Notes: generated from the sequence alone by a model not told the origin. A stretch of DNA of 64,000 nucleotides from Pseudoips prasinana (GCA_951640165.1 OX621258.1:4797501-4861500); one strand, 5' to 3'; shown: positions 42,203 through 53,317, counted from the first letter of the stretch. A program made the numbers and translations.

Positions 42203-42591
42203 GATCAAGCATAAGTAACGCTCAAATTTAGCGAAATTTCATCGGCCAATTTTGCAATGCAGTCGCAATAACATGTTGCATAAGACTAAGTTATCTATGT
42301 AAAGTGTTCTTATCTTCTCCCATACATACCGACGGATAAAAATCCAACCAATATATCTGGGCTGTGGCCGCAGCCTACGAGCCGAATAAAACTTGTGACG
42401 TTTATCAAAGGGGCGAAGTTGTACACAATTATAACTTTAACATTTTATTAGCTACACCACACTACATTGGGACGTTTTGGCCCGCTGCACTCGAAATAAA
42501 ACTAGTCAGGAACGAGAAATTGTTATTGAACTTACTGATTTTTATGAATTTCATTGTTTCAATGTATTAACGACTATAAAAATTGTTGATT
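42203..42591. other. non-coding stretch
   Basis: The plus frame 42364-42570 is not recognised. Confidence 0.45.
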
Positions 42592-42882
42592 TTTAGTTTT
42601 TGGAACAAAGTTCCTTATCGCGTTGTGAAAGGGGGCTAGACGGAAAAAATCTTACGAAAAGTTGTCACGACACTTTTTGCAGCTGTGCGGCGTGCGCATT
42701 TTCTGTCTGTCTCTCTCTCTCTTATAGAAAGCAAGCCAGATATTTTCATTTCTATTTCGCATTGAACAGTGTGGTGTCGCGACGATTATTTTTGTTGAGT
42801 GTATACAGGTTTTTTGTACATAATAAATAATAAGAAATAACTTCGTTCCATCCGGGTGTCCCTTGACACCTCTCAAGTTTTT
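42592..42882 (+). repeat. 285-bp dispersed repeat, copy 2
   Basis: Direct, nearly identical copy of 32021-32305, with small indels (for example in the GGGGG and CT-rich runs). Confidence 0.75.
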
Positions 42883-42888
42883 TTTTCT

Positions 42889-42945
42889 GCCATCTGATAC
42901 CAAACTAGGCAGCGCCTGTAGTATGGCAACCGGACAACTGGTAAC
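42889..42945 (-). repeat. SINE 3' module fragment
   Basis: CTGCCATCTGATACCAAACT, AGGCAGCGCC, AGTATGGCAACCGGACAACT: reverse copy of the shared SINE 3' module. Confidence 0.6.
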
Positions 42946-43336
42946 ACCGGGACAAAATGACACACAAACATTGAACAGCGGTAACCGTCCATCTGTCTGT
43001 CTGTTTGTCGAGACCCTTTTTCTCACGAACGCGTGGAGGTATCAAGCTGGAATTTATATCAAATACTCAGGCTATGGTGGGTATGTCGGAATCGCACCGA
43101 CTAAACCTAACCTGCCGTGGACTTCTCTCAGCGCCTGATGGGGGGAGCCTCGGGAACGCGGATATGCTGCTCCGGTACATCAGTAGTATGCCATGTAAGT
43201 TGCAAGCATCAACCACATGTAATGATTTCATGCCATATCTTTTTTTTATCTATATAGTTCAATATTTTATTATATCATTATTTCCATAATACCTTTAAGC
43301 TCATGAACTTTTACTTATATACCTACAGGTTAGTAC
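42946..43336. other. mixed repeat debris
   Basis: Contains TGTCTGTCTGTTTGTCGAGA, TTTCTCACGAACGCG and GAACGCGGATATGCTGCTCC (the last also at about 37425). Small frames here are not genes. Confidence 0.45.
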
Positions 43337-43378
43337 GGAACACTCGGTGCCGATTCCGACTCGAATTTGACCGATATT
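43337..43378 (+). repeat. fragment of the GGTTCCGTACC-type repeat
   Basis: TACGGAACACTCGGTGCCG, TTCCGACTCG: the 3' edge of the 10967-11290 family. Confidence 0.5.
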
Positions 43379-43641
43379 TCTTTGTTTTTGTAGTTATATA
43401 ATAGCAGTTACATAAGGTTTGAATAACAAACCTGGGGGACACACTAATCAGCTAAGCGGCTTACATACTAGTAAGCTAGAAAGTACCAACTTAAACCGGA
43501 TTACATTAATTAACATTCATGGTATACGTAATTAGGTACATTTAGGAATTCATCTGTGACTATTTAGTGCTTAGCAATTAGCAGTTCCACTAATTAGTGT
43601 TGACGAATTGAGGATTTAATATGAAGGTGGAATTTGACTGG

Positions 43642-43770
43642 ATGATCGGCGCAGTGGTTAATACAGTCGCTTCTTCGCCGCTTCGTGTCGGTTTCGATTG
43701 CCGCGCAGGACATAATTTGTAAAGTGCCCGCAACACAGGGATTAGATTAACTGATGCGGGCATAGTATTA
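43642..43770 (+). mobile_element. SINE family D fragment, plus strand
   Basis: GATCGGCGCAGTGGTTAATA (box A side), CGCTTCGTGTCGGTTTCGAT (box B side), GAAAGTGCCC-like then ACAGGGATTAGATTAAC. The orientation is opposite to most D copies. Confidence 0.6.
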
Positions 43771-43975
43771 AAAAATACCTATCTATAGCTATTTGGGTAT
43801 TTACAATGACGTACATCTGTTGCAACTGTTTAAATACCATTCTAGACACTAGCAGACATACATACAAAAAATATTATATTGACAGATTTTTGGTAGAGCC
43901 TGATTAGAGAGGGTTCAATTCGTCTAGCAAATACAACAAAAAAATAATTTTATTTATCTTCACAAATTAGAATGA

Positions 43976-44131
43976 TCACAATAATATTATAAAGGCGAAT
44001 GTTTGTGAGTGTGTGAGTGAGTATGTTTGTTAATTCTTCACGTCTAAACGGCTGGCGCAATTTGCTGATCTGATACACATAGGTTATAATTTATCAACTT
44101 TAACGCGGGTCAAACTGCGGGACACAGCTAG
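43976..44131 (+). mobile_element. short Helitron-like element
   Basis: TCACAATAATATTATAAAGG to AACGCGGGTCAAACTGCGGG, ACACAGCTAG before a T. Shorter than other copies because the middle (the ACTCCATACCAAATT complement) is missing. Confidence 0.75.
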
Positions 44132-44209
44132 TTGTTAATAGAAAAAAAGTGTTGACAAACTATAGAGCATAATATGTAACTCGTGGGAGACCTGGAGTCC
44201 AAACTAAGC

Positions 44210-44335
44210 CGAGGAAATAAAATAACAAAGGAAGTGCCGCCAGAAGGTACCTCCTTTGAGGGTCGCATTTCGGCTCAGGTTCCTTACCTGGAGATGCATT
44301 AGAAGGTCAGTTTATAGGGACTTTGGTACCACGGT
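44210..44335 (+). repeat. dispersed repeat, copy 1 (GGTACCTCCTTTGAGGGT)
   Basis: Shares CTCCTTTGAGGGT, CTCAGG, GTGTATTAGAGGGT-like and ATAGGGACTTTG spacing with 59110-59235. Confidence 0.5.
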
Positions 44336-44401
44336 AACTCGTATTTCTCTTTCAAATATTTCTCCACTTCCTCCACTGATACTATTTACACGACGCTGAC
44401 T

Positions 44402-44739
44402 GTATAATAATGTCCTCCCGAATTTTGGCCACGGCGGCGGCCAGTCTCAATAGAGATTAGCCAATTGCGCAGGACATATTATATATACTTTCTATTCCAT
44501 CTCCGATCCTATGGGACGACTAGCGACACGACCGGAAAGAGGTCAGATACAGGCCCCACAGCTTTTCGTGCGCTACGAGGCACGGGGGTGTAATACTAAC
44601 TCCCAGATTTCGAGCAGATACTGAAAAATTTCTTTTTACAGTAAAATCCCAAAATCACTTTTTTGCTCGACCCGGGTTTTCAACCCAATACCTCTTATCT
44701 GCGATTGAACACGCAACCGCTAAACCAAGGAGGCAGTAG
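44402..44739 (-). mobile_element. SINE family C copy
   Basis: Reverse orientation of 41010-41383: TTTTGGCCACGGCGG, AGGACATATTA, CGACACGACCGGAAAGAGG, GGCACGGGGGTGTAATACTA, then ACCCGGGTTTTCAACCC and CGCTAAACCAAGGAGGCAG. Confidence 0.8.
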
Positions 44740-45111
44740 ACGCTGACAGTACCATAGTAATAACAAAACCCAATTATAAAGCATCTAATGTATTCATAAA
44801 CAACATCAAAAGGTCGATATCGAAGTCACAAACAATATAGAGTTACTTAACGAGTAAGCCTATTTAAACAATACCCTTACTCTGCCTACCTTCATCGTGC
44901 TCCAAAGTACAAATAATACGTTGAACGATCTAAAGGATTAATGTACGGATCAAAACAGTATATAATGATACAATCCAACGATATACAAGGTGTTTCATTG
45001 GTCGTGTAAAATACTTAAAACTGCGTATCCACTAGAGTTGTATAAGGAAGCATATTGGTGCCTGATTGCATAAAGAAGCAGTGAAACGGTGGAACTGCTG
45101 CCACTAGAGAT

Positions 45112-45362
45112 AATAATAATAATATCCTGGGACATTATTCACACACGGCCATCTGAACCCAATCTAATCAGAGCTTGTACTATGGAAACCAGATAACAGA
45201 TATACCTACAACATATACTACCTTTCTTTTATAAACATAGTAACACCCACACTCAGGACAAATAGACATGTTCATGCATACAAAATATCTGTCCTGGGTG
45301 GGAACCGACTCCACGACCTGCGGCGTGAAAAGCAAGCATTTACCAACCACGCCAATCGGATG
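45112..45362 (-). mobile_element. SINE family A copy
   Basis: AATATCCTGGGACATTATTC, GGCCATCTGAACCCAATC, ACCAGATAACAGATATACCT, TGTCCTGGGTGGGAACCGAC, CACGACCTGCGGCG, CCAACCACGCCAATCGG. Confidence 0.85.
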
Positions 45363-45590
45363 TTTCAGGAAATCAAGTAATACGAAATGCCGAAGCAAGG
45401 CGATATAAGCGATGCATGCGGAACTTAAGTCGTGTAAAATTGTGTTGCGAATCTAGGAAACGGCGGGATTGTTTCCACTAGAGATGTATGAAGAAACCAA
45501 GTGGTGCCTAATTCGTAAGGAAGCTGTGAAAAGGTGGATTTACATCACAGATGTTTATAGAAATCAAGTAATGCAAAATCGCGTAACGTA

Positions 45591-46847
45591 CGAGGGGTGA
45601 TCCAAAAGTAATGATAATCAATAATAAACACAATGAATAAAATAAAAAAATAAATTTATTTCTCAACATAGTCTCCTAGCAAGTCTATACATTTAGTCCA
45701 TCTCTTTTCTAAACCTAAAATTCCCTTAGAAAAAAAATCTTTATCTTGACTCTCAAAAAAGTCCTCAACCGCGGCCATCACGTCGCTATCATCGTCAAAT
45801 TTCTTGCCTCGGAGGTGTTCCTTGAGTCGTGGAAAGAGATAGAAGTCACTGGGGGCTAGATCTGGTGAATAGGGGGGGTGTTCCACCAGCTCAAAGCCCG
45901 CTTCCTGAATGGCAGCCATGGCAATTGCAGCTTTGTGAACCGGTGCGTTGTCTTGATGGAACAGTACTCCAGCCCGCAGTTTGCCTCGCCTTTTCTCCTT
46001 AATAGCCTCCCGCAATCTTCTTATTTGTTCTGCATAATAGGAGCCTGTAATAGTGGCCCCCTTTTCCAAGTAGTCCACCATGATTATTCCTTCAGCATCC
46101 CAAAAAACAGACGCCATAACCTTCCCTGCTGAGCTTGACACTTTGAATTTCTTCGGCGTCGGTTCATCGGGTCGTTTCCATGTCATCGATTGTTGTTTTG
46201 TTTCAGGATCAAAATGGTGGATCCAGGTCTCGTCCATGGTCACAAAACGTGACAAAAAATTATCCTTGTCTGCCTGGAACTTTTCGAGATTTGCTCTTGA
46301 CATGTCGACTCGTTTCTTCTTTTGCTCGTCGTTTAACATTTTCGGTACCCAACGCGCGGAGACCTTTCTCATATGCGAGCCCTGTGACCTCAGCTACATG
46401 CCTGATAGTCATTCTTCGATCTTCCAATACAACTTCTTCAACTTTTTTCACATTTTCTTCAGTGAGGGACGTCGATGGGCGTCCTTCGCGGTGTTCGTCT
46501 TCCGTCGATGTTCTTCCCAGCTTAAACTCCTTAGCCCAGCGTGCAACTGTGGAATATGGAGGAGAAGAGTCCCCTAATGTTTCCACCAAGTCGCTGTGTA
46601 TGTCTTTGGTAGACATTTTTTTCAAGCAGAGGTATTTAATGACAGCTCTGATTTCGTTTTTTTCCATTTTGATGTTCACTCCTTGACAGTCTGTATTCAA
46701 ATGAATGTAGCTCCCGGGAATCGTGGCCTATTTATATGATTTTTTTTTCCTGAACTAGTGGGTAACTGAACAAGTGACTGATATTTTTTTTGTATTTTTG
46801 TGTGCACTAGAAATAACTGATTATCATTACTTTTGGATCACCCCTCG
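45591..46847 (-). mobile_element. mariner transposon, second family (1257 bp)
   Basis: Perfect 30-bp inverted ends starting CGAGGGGTGATCCAAAAGTA, with TA at 45589-45590 and 46848-46849. Clearly distinct from the mariner at 39151. The transposase inside is damaged. Confidence 0.92.
45656..46667 (-). pseudogene. mariner transposase, internally deleted and frameshifted
   Basis: The N-terminal frame (from MEKNEIRAVIKYLCLKK at 46667) carries the first helix-turn-helix (STVARWAKEF), a GRPSTS linker and the start of the second (MTIRHVAEVTGLAYE). It then goes out of frame near 46372. The next frame resumes at MRKVSARWVPKML and keeps TMDETWIHHFD, LFHQDNAPVH and YSPDLAPSDFYLF, a D,D34D triad, to WTKCIDLLGDYVEK. 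Compared with mariners, roughly a dozen residues of the second helix-turn-helix are missing at the junction, so a short deletion probably caused the shift. Not functional as read. Antisense frames of 165 and 168 codons are shadows. Confidence 0.85.
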
Positions 46848-47210
46848 TAACTGTAAAATGGTAGGACTATATCCAAAATAGATATGTGATGAAGCCAAGT
46901 AGTGTGAAATTGCATAGCGAAGCTATAAAAAGTTGGTATTTTACGGTTCGGGGATGTGTAGCGATGCTGCGAAATAGCAGGACTATTTGCACTAGAGACT
47001 TATGATGAACCAAGTGGTGCGTAATTGCGTAACGAAGTTGTCAAACAGTGGAACTTTATGCATCACAGATATTTGCATAGCGAAGAGAGAGAGAGGGAGA
47101 GATTGCATAGGCTTTTTATGCCTTTTTCATCATCATCTATGACGAAGTTTCATCATCTATGAAAGACTCCAACTATGCAAATGCAAGGAACCGCGGTGGT
47201 TCAAGGATGT

Positions 47211-47261
47211 GAAACAGTCAGATTTCGCAGCTACCCTAAAGCTGCGATATCTGACTGTTTC
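47211..47261. repeat. hairpin, 22-bp stem with one mismatch
   Basis: GAAACAGTCAGATTTCGCAG plus CT pairs with 47240-47261 except one A/A position; loop ACCCTAA. Confidence 0.85.
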
Positions 47262-47300
47262 TACCAGAGATGTTTGAAAAACCCACTGCATATGAAAGTT

Positions 47301-48447
47301 TTGAAATAGAGTGGTTTTCGCCATTCTTTTAGAAGCCTTATTCAAATAAATTTAACCTATTCAAAATATTCCAAATAAGTAAAAGAACCAAAGCAACCAC
47401 TAAAACATACAAGAAACTAAAGTCAAGTAACTGTCTCTTTATAAGTTCCAAAGCTAAGTAAATGACACAATATGATACTTCAACTTCCATAAGTGACTAT
47501 TAAAGCGATTTGAACACTGAAGCACTCGAAAGTTTCAGTGGAAAAATTCAGTAGATGTCAACAAAATCCGGTTGTAACGAGTTGCTTGTGATCATAGAGT
47601 TGATAACAATGGAGGTAGCCAGTTATCTCGAAAAATATAAGAACTTTTATGTCACTGTCTAAGTCACACAGCATAAAATGTTACAGTTAGGGACTTAAAA
47701 TATCGAGCAATAACAGAACTTTCTAATTTTTGGGAAATAAATATTTATAAGGTCAACAACACAGGCGTGCTAGATAGCGCCGTCTGACGACATAAATACG
47801 TTGCGCTGCGGTGACGCACCCAATGGCAACGTGCATTTTTTGTGGGGACTGTTGTTAAACTCTGTCCTTCGTTCTTGTGACACATTTCCGACAAATGTTA
47901 CAAATACACTAAAATATTTATTTTAGTTTGTGATCCCAACATTGTTAAATGGATAATTTCATCAAGAGCTGTTCCATCAGAGCTGCACGTATATAAAATA
48001 ATGTTATACATTCTAGAAGCTCTCTAGAAGATTTTGTAAAAACTGCTTTCTTTTAAAACAGTTAACATAAGTCGATATTACTCATTAAGCGAATTATAGT
48101 AAGTCATTCGAAATAAAAAGATTTCTAAAACGTGGCTGCACTACAACGGAGACAAAAGCGATCTGATACGACCTCCGTACGAACCTACTCTACGGCACGG
48201 CGCAGGTAAGTAAAGTTCAGTGGAGTACCAAGAGTTTGTGATATGATTGTGTTTCTTTTATAAAAGAGCTACAGATTGCTACAACATGTAGCACATCTTT
48301 TTATGGACACCGACGTGGACATAAATTTAAAATTTGTACATTTTATATTTCTGTATACAAGAAACTAAAAGTATGACAATGCAACAGGTATTTTTATATT
48401 TTATATTGTATTCGGTAACCCCAAGGGGGAGAAACTCTACCTTACAG
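47301..48447. other. non-coding stretch
   Basis: No supported gene or element. Confidence 0.5.
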
Positions 48448-48668
48448 ATCATAACATCATATCAGCCGAATGGCGTCCATTACTGAACAAAGGCCCCCCC
48501 AAAAGATCTCAGCAATAGAATTGTGTCCGTCATTATGAGTGATATATGCTATAATCACCATACTTGTTCATAGTACACGGACTGAAGATGCTGCGCGTTC
48601 TCTGGTAAATAACCTAGGGACCTAGGGACTACTCTACGCCCCCTATAGGATGGGATGAGGTGATAATG
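48448..48668 (-). mobile_element. RTE-like LINE 3' fragment
   Basis: ATCATATCAGCCGAATGGCG, ATTGTGTCCGTCATTATGAG, GCGTTCTCTGGTAAAT, ATAGGATGGGATGAGGTG. Parallel to 1075-1310. Confidence 0.6.
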
Positions 48669-48886
48669 ATGAATAAATAACAGGAGTGAGAGGTGATAAT
48701 GGAGGTGATTTTTAATTTAAAATAACTTGTATTGTATGTCAACGTTGTCTATGTTTAGTGTGTGTTGTGCATGCCTTTAATAGGTGCACATATAAGCACT
48801 GAATTATATAGTGAGCTAAGATGTAAATGCTGTGTATGTATACTGTTGGTGTGTCTATAATAAATAAATAAATAATAATGAATGAA

Positions 48887-49079
48887 TCAGACTAATATTA
48901 TAAAGGCGAAAGTTTGTGATTGTGTGAGTATGTGAGTGTGGGTGTTTGTTACTTCTGCACGACTAAACGGCTGGAGCGATTTTAATAAAATTTGTTATGG
49001 AGCAATCTGACACCCTAGATTAACACATAGGTTATAATTTATAAAGTTTAACGCGGGTAAAACCGCGGGGCACAGCTGG
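48887..49079 (+). mobile_element. short Helitron-like element
   Basis: TCAGACTAATATTATAAAGG to ACGCGGGTAAAACCGCGG, GGCACAGCTGG before a T. CTGG still fits the CTRR end. Confidence 0.8.
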
Positions 49080-49902
49080 TGAATAATATTCGTTGGCGTT
49101 AGCCGTACACCAAAATAATTCAACAAATAACTACAATTATATTCCTGTGCTTAATAACGTCACCACATCAGGGAAAGAACATGAGCCAGCAACACTTAAG
49201 GATGACCTGGCATTTATAAGGATCCATAGGCTGCGGTAGCCGCTTACCATCAGCCGCATCAGCATCGTACGCTTTTATATGCTTCTAATAGAAAGAGACA
49301 GGGAGAGAAGATATAGAGGAAGGCATGGTAATGTTATAGCGGTATTTCCATACGTACCCATTTATACTAGTCAACTCTCACCGCAAGCCACACCTCGATA
49401 AAGAACTACGTTTCAATAAGAAGTTGAAATAAAAAGAAGTTGAAGAATAAAAACCAATAGAATAGATTACAGAAAAAAGAGACGGGTAAAAGAAAAGGCT
49501 ATCAATCATATAGCAATAATAAAATACTCAACATTAATTCCGAAATCCTCCGAAAAACTTCTAAGCCCAAAATCTCCCAAGAGGCGTGTCCAATTTACTT
49601 GCGAATAAAGATGCAAATAAATCCTTAAACTAGAATATTTTCACACTCCGCTTAACCCTTGTTACAGAACTACTATCATAAGCAAAATTATTCGCAGAAA
49701 GATTTACCACGCTTCATTTCCATGTCTAGTCTTGACTTAAGCCTATATTTAGGGAATGTAGAATAATATACTGATAGAAGAGACACCGTTTTAAGGTATA
49801 GGCGTTTCGTTAACTGCATAAAATCTGTGACACTACACTTTGCTGGTACTTATAGAATACAGTATCATATTATTTATTACAAATAATGTTGATTATTACT
49901 AA
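49080..49902. other. non-coding stretch
   Basis: No gene. TAGCCGCTTACCATCAGCC near 49240 resembles a fragment at about 63775-63795 (AACGCTTACCATCAG), a small shared repeat. Confidence 0.45.
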
Positions 49903-49990
49903 CTAGCAGTGCCCGCGGACTTCGTTCCGCGTTAATGTTTGTCCCCGCCCGTTTGTCCCGCGTAATACTTCGGTTCAAAAGTTCGGGATA

Positions 49991-50052
49991 AATAAAAATT
50001 AGGATGATGAATCATAGCCCATAGGCTATGATTCATCATCCTAATTTTTATT
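49991..50052. repeat. perfect hairpin, 29-bp stem, loop CATA
   Basis: 49991-50019 pairs exactly with 50024-50052; the core is AGGATGATGAATCATAGCC. Confidence 0.95.
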
Positions 50053-50069
50053 ATTAATTATTTTATTTT

Positions 50070-50151
50070 AATTATTCACCAATAGAGAGCTACGTTAGTG
50101 TGGAGTGTCATAACACTCCACACTAACGTAGCTCTCTATTGGTGAATAATT
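50070..50151. repeat. perfect hairpin, 39-bp stem, loop CATA
   Basis: 50070-50108 pairs exactly with 50113-50151; the core is AGAGAGCTACGTTAGTGTGG. Same 4-nt loop as the hairpin just upstream. Confidence 0.95.
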
Positions 50152-50424
50152 TTGAAAATCGGTTTAGTAGATCCAGAGAGATTATCCCTTACAACGTCAC
50201 AAACTCACAACCTCACGAACGTTACCTCTTTATAGTATTAGTATAGATGGACCAATGATGCATACTTGGATGGAAAGGTAGACAATTCTTTATCATATGG
50301 GCGCTCATAGCCTGTTGATCTTGCCGGTAAGTAAGTGATCGGCGAGATTAGAACCTCACTAGACCAAGCTATACTTAGAATACTCTCTACTGAACACACT
50401 TAAACTGAAAATACAACGGGCGGT

Positions 50425-50575
50425 TTTAGTGCCATAAGATTGGTCACCACCAAATTGGCTTAATTACTGAGCACCTCCCTGCTTCGGAGGGCAAGTTACG
50501 CTGCCAGCTCCGGTTGTAGTCCATAGACAACAGTCCTTAAGAACTATAAGAGGCTTACTGGGTGGATTGAATAAG
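50425..50575 (+). mobile_element. 5S-derived SINE fragment
   Basis: GATTGGTCACCACC is a decayed 5S box; GCTTCGGAGGGCAAGTTACG, CTCCGGTTGTAGTCCATAGA, CAACAGTCCTTAAG and TTACTGGGTGGATTGAATAA follow. Confidence 0.55.
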
Positions 50576-50728
50576 TAAAGGAATCAGGCGTTACTTTGCA
50601 GAAATCCATAACAAACCAAGTACAAAATTTATATGTATAGTTAATTCCGCTAATTGTGTATTTTAATCGTTTTGATAACTTGACACTGCCCATACGAAAA
50701 AGTTAAGAAATAAATCTACCACATGTTT

Positions 50729-50779
50729 CGATTACTAATTGGTATCGATTGCTAATTGGTACCGATTACTAATTGGCAC
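50729..50779 (+). repeat. 17-bp tandem repeat, three copies
   Basis: CGATTACTAATTGGTAT, CGATTGCTAATTGGTAC, CGATTACTAATTGGCAC in a row. Confidence 0.9.
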
Positions 50780-51338
50780 CGAATACTTATTTACTATGCT
50801 ATAATGTTTCTAAATATTGACACAATCCACTATGGAATTGCTTGAACAAATTCTGTAATACACCTTACAGACACAATAGTTACAACGGCTTCTCCTTTCG
50901 TTGATGTTTGCAGCAGAAGTGATAATATGTTTATTTATCCATCATTTATTATTGAAGTAACATCAAATAGTACCACTTCTTTCCACATGTTCTTTCAACA
51001 TGAAAGTGGGATAAAAACTCATACGATATTCATGACGAAAAGCTTTGCAACAAAACGCTGGATAAAAAACAACTCGAGCAAAACGAGTGTTGTCTAATGT
51101 AAGCATAACTCGGAATTACATCGGGAAGAGTTAGTGCCAACTGCTAACTTCGCAACTTTAAGTTGAAGCATTCACAGATAGTTGAAATGACAAACAAAGT
51201 ACACAATTTGAACTTAAGCTTTCAACGTCTCTTAAATTTCGGACCAGGTACGGAAAATAGCTGCTATATTGCAGAATCACTTCGCTGTATTCTTAACTAA
51301 AGTCTTTTTTGTTACTGAAGAGGTGATTTATTTGATGA
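50780..51338. other. non-coding stretch
   Basis: No gene or repeat recognised. Confidence 0.5.
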
Positions 51339-51601
51339 ATATAATAATAATATCCTGAGATATCATTCACACACGGCGATCTGATCCCAAACTAAGCGGA
51401 GCTTGTACTACGTATACCGAAAACTGATATACTACATATAATACTTTACTTTAGTAAATCAATACTTATACAGATAATTACACCCAGACTCAGGTCAAAC
51501 AGACATGTTCATGCACACAAATATCTGGCCTGGGTGGGAATCGACCCCGTGACCTGTGGCGTAACAGGCAATCATTTATCAACCATGCCAACCAGTCCGT
51601 C
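51339..51601 (-). mobile_element. SINE family A, near full length
   Basis: AATATCCTGAGATATCATTC, GATCTGATCCCAAACTAAGC, ACAGATAATTACACCCAGAC, TGGCCTGGGTGGGAATCGAC, AACCATGCCAACCAGTCCGT. It shows the unbroken sequence at the Helitron insertion point of 38085-38376. Confidence 0.85.
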
Positions 51602-51938
51602 AAATCACTTAGAAGTTGTTTCTTCTAGTTGAGAATGAACTTGAAATGTATAAGCCAAGTTTGTACCACTGCAGGACGGCAGTCTCCCTCTCCTTTTTTC
51701 GGCCAAGCGTTAATAGAGGCCAATCCTTTTTAGGCGCTCGTTTTATCTTCCCTTCTTTGCCGGGGTCTGCCACAGGGTATGTTGACTTTATTGGATACCC
51801 ATTGAGTGACACGAAGACTTGAATAGTAGGAGCTTAGCAATTATACTGTAACTTTTTCGTATGTATTTCGCAGTTGTTTAGAACCGATTTTATTTGATAG
51901 GAAATGGTTACGGAATATATGATAAAAACAAAACTTAT
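51602..51938. other. non-coding stretch
   Basis: Overlapping frames on both strands at 51609-51822 suggest chance; nothing recognised. Confidence 0.45.
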
Positions 51939-51949
51939 ATGTTGAAGTC

Positions 51950-52163
51950 GACGACGACCGCCGGTGCAGAAAGGTTCTCGAGTGGCGACCACGAAACGGA
52001 AGACGTAGCGTGGGCAGGCCCACTACAAGATGGACCAACGATCTTGTGAGGGTCGCGGGAAGCAGCTGTATACGGATAGCGTAAGACCGGCAATTGTGGA
52101 GATCTTTGGGGAAGGGCTTTGTTCAGCAGTGAGCGGCTTTCGGTTATGATGATAATAATGATG
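51950..52163 (+). pseudogene. RTE-like LINE, 5'-truncated copy with target duplication
   Basis: GGTTCTCGAGTGGCGACCAC, AGACGTAGCGTGGGCAGGCC, CGATCTTGTGAGGGTCGCGG, GAGATCTTTGGGGAAGG, then a GATGATAATAATGATG tail. ATGTTGAAGTC flanks it at 51939-51949 and 52164-52174. Confidence 0.85.
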
Positions 52164-52174
52164 ATGTTGAAGTC

Positions 52175-53099
52175 ACTTGTTTATTAAAAAAATGTCATTT
52201 ACGTAAACCACCTTTCAAAGCAAACAAATATTTAATTTAAATTTCTAGATCCAAAACATCTAAATTACAAATATGTTACTCATTTTATTTCCAAGATATA
52301 GACTCGTGGACGTTACATACGTTTTATCTCAAGCTTTTAATCTTAAGATGCCTTGAAAATAATTAAGTCCTCAAAGGGAAGGACACTTTACTTAAGTAGG
52401 TACACTTACTAAAAACTTAGCTAAAATGAAATTAATTAAGTAATACTTAATTAAGCTTAAAAAAAATGTTTATATTAAGATGTAATCTCGTATTTGTTTA
52501 ATTATATCTACGCATGTAATAATAATAATATCCTGGGACATTATTCAACAAAATGATGTGATGTTTACGATGTTATTATTAGAGCGGACCCTGTGTGTAT
52601 AACGACGGTCATGCTTATTTCTACACCCGGACCCAATATGGCTCAACTGGGTCGGTTCAAACTTAGTGGGTTTACTACGAAATGCTCCAAAACATCAAAT
52701 GTAGATATTTTGTGTACTCCCCTATTGTTTCCAAACGGCACATGCCAGCCGATGCAAGTTTTGATCGATGACTCCTTCCACCCCCTAGCCCCCCATTAGT
52801 ACTCACCACACGTCTTTCTCCATAAAGTTGGATGACAAATGGCAGCCAGTATGTAGAAGAATATTTACCATAATACCGTAATTATGCGGAGTAGCAAGTT
52901 CGATGAGAGATTGATGGAGGTTGATTTGTGAATAATATCATAAGCGGCTCGAGAAAAGTTATGGAGGGGGAGTACTAACGGCGAACTAATATCCTGAATA
53001 GGAGCCGTAACGGTCACAGAAACTTTACTTTATAGGCAGTACCCTTATGTCTGAGTTATTCAAGCCGCAATCATCTGAACCTACCTTCTTCTTGTAAAT
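52175..53099. other. non-coding stretch
   Basis: Frame 52593-52799 is not recognised. ATCCTGGGACATTATTCA at about 52530 is a SINE 3' edge fragment, and GAGTTATTCAAGCCGC near 53052 is a 5S-SINE fragment. Confidence 0.45.
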
Positions 53100-53282
53100 A
53101 CTTTCTTTTTTTTTAAACGACAACGTCTGCACTAGTGAATATAATCCCTGTATCGCGGGGTACTTTACAAACATATAATAGACGGACACAAATTACTTCC
53201 AGACTCAGAAAAATGATGGGTCACACAAATAGTTGTAGGGCGCGGGAATTGAATCCGGGGCACGAAGCGGACCCGCGTTAAA
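53100..53282 (-). mobile_element. SINE family D copy
   Basis: AATCCCTGTATCGCGGGGTA, CTTTACAAACATATAATAGA, CGGACACAAATTACTTCC, GCGCGGGAATTGAATCCGGG, CACGAAGCGGACC. Confidence 0.7.
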
Positions 53283-53317
53283 CATAGGGATATTTCTATT
53301 TGCCTTTTTTATTCTTG

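Larger units (their letters stand above)
45010..47110 (+). repeat. degenerate tandem repeat, unit about 67-75 bp, interrupted
   Basis: Diverged units recur around CACTAGAGATGTATGA, then CCAAGTGGTGC, AATTGCGTAACGAAGC and GTGAAACGGTGGAACT. Anchors lie near 45032, 45106, 45475, 45542, 46872, 47001 and 47068, with spacing of 67-75 once inserts are removed. A SINE (45112-45362) and a mariner (45591-46847) interrupt it. No frame runs through. Confidence 0.7.
49903..50247 (-). mobile_element. Helitron-like element carrying two perfect hairpins
   Basis: On the minus strand it starts TCTATACTAATACTATAAAG and ends CGGAACGAAGTCCGCGGGCA, CTGCTAG. TC start, CTAG end and A/T flanks fit a Helitron-like element, a fourth body type. 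About 145 of its 345 bases are the hairpins at 49991-50052 and 50070-50151. Confidence 0.7.

Noticed and set aside
46080..46686. two long plus-strand frames (165 and 168 codons)
   Set aside because: Antisense of the mariner transposase.
45591..46847. second active mariner
   Set aside because: Ends are perfect, but the transposase frame is broken in the second DNA-binding helix.
51609..51822. gene on either strand
   Set aside because: Both strands open over the same interval, no homology recognised; probably chance.
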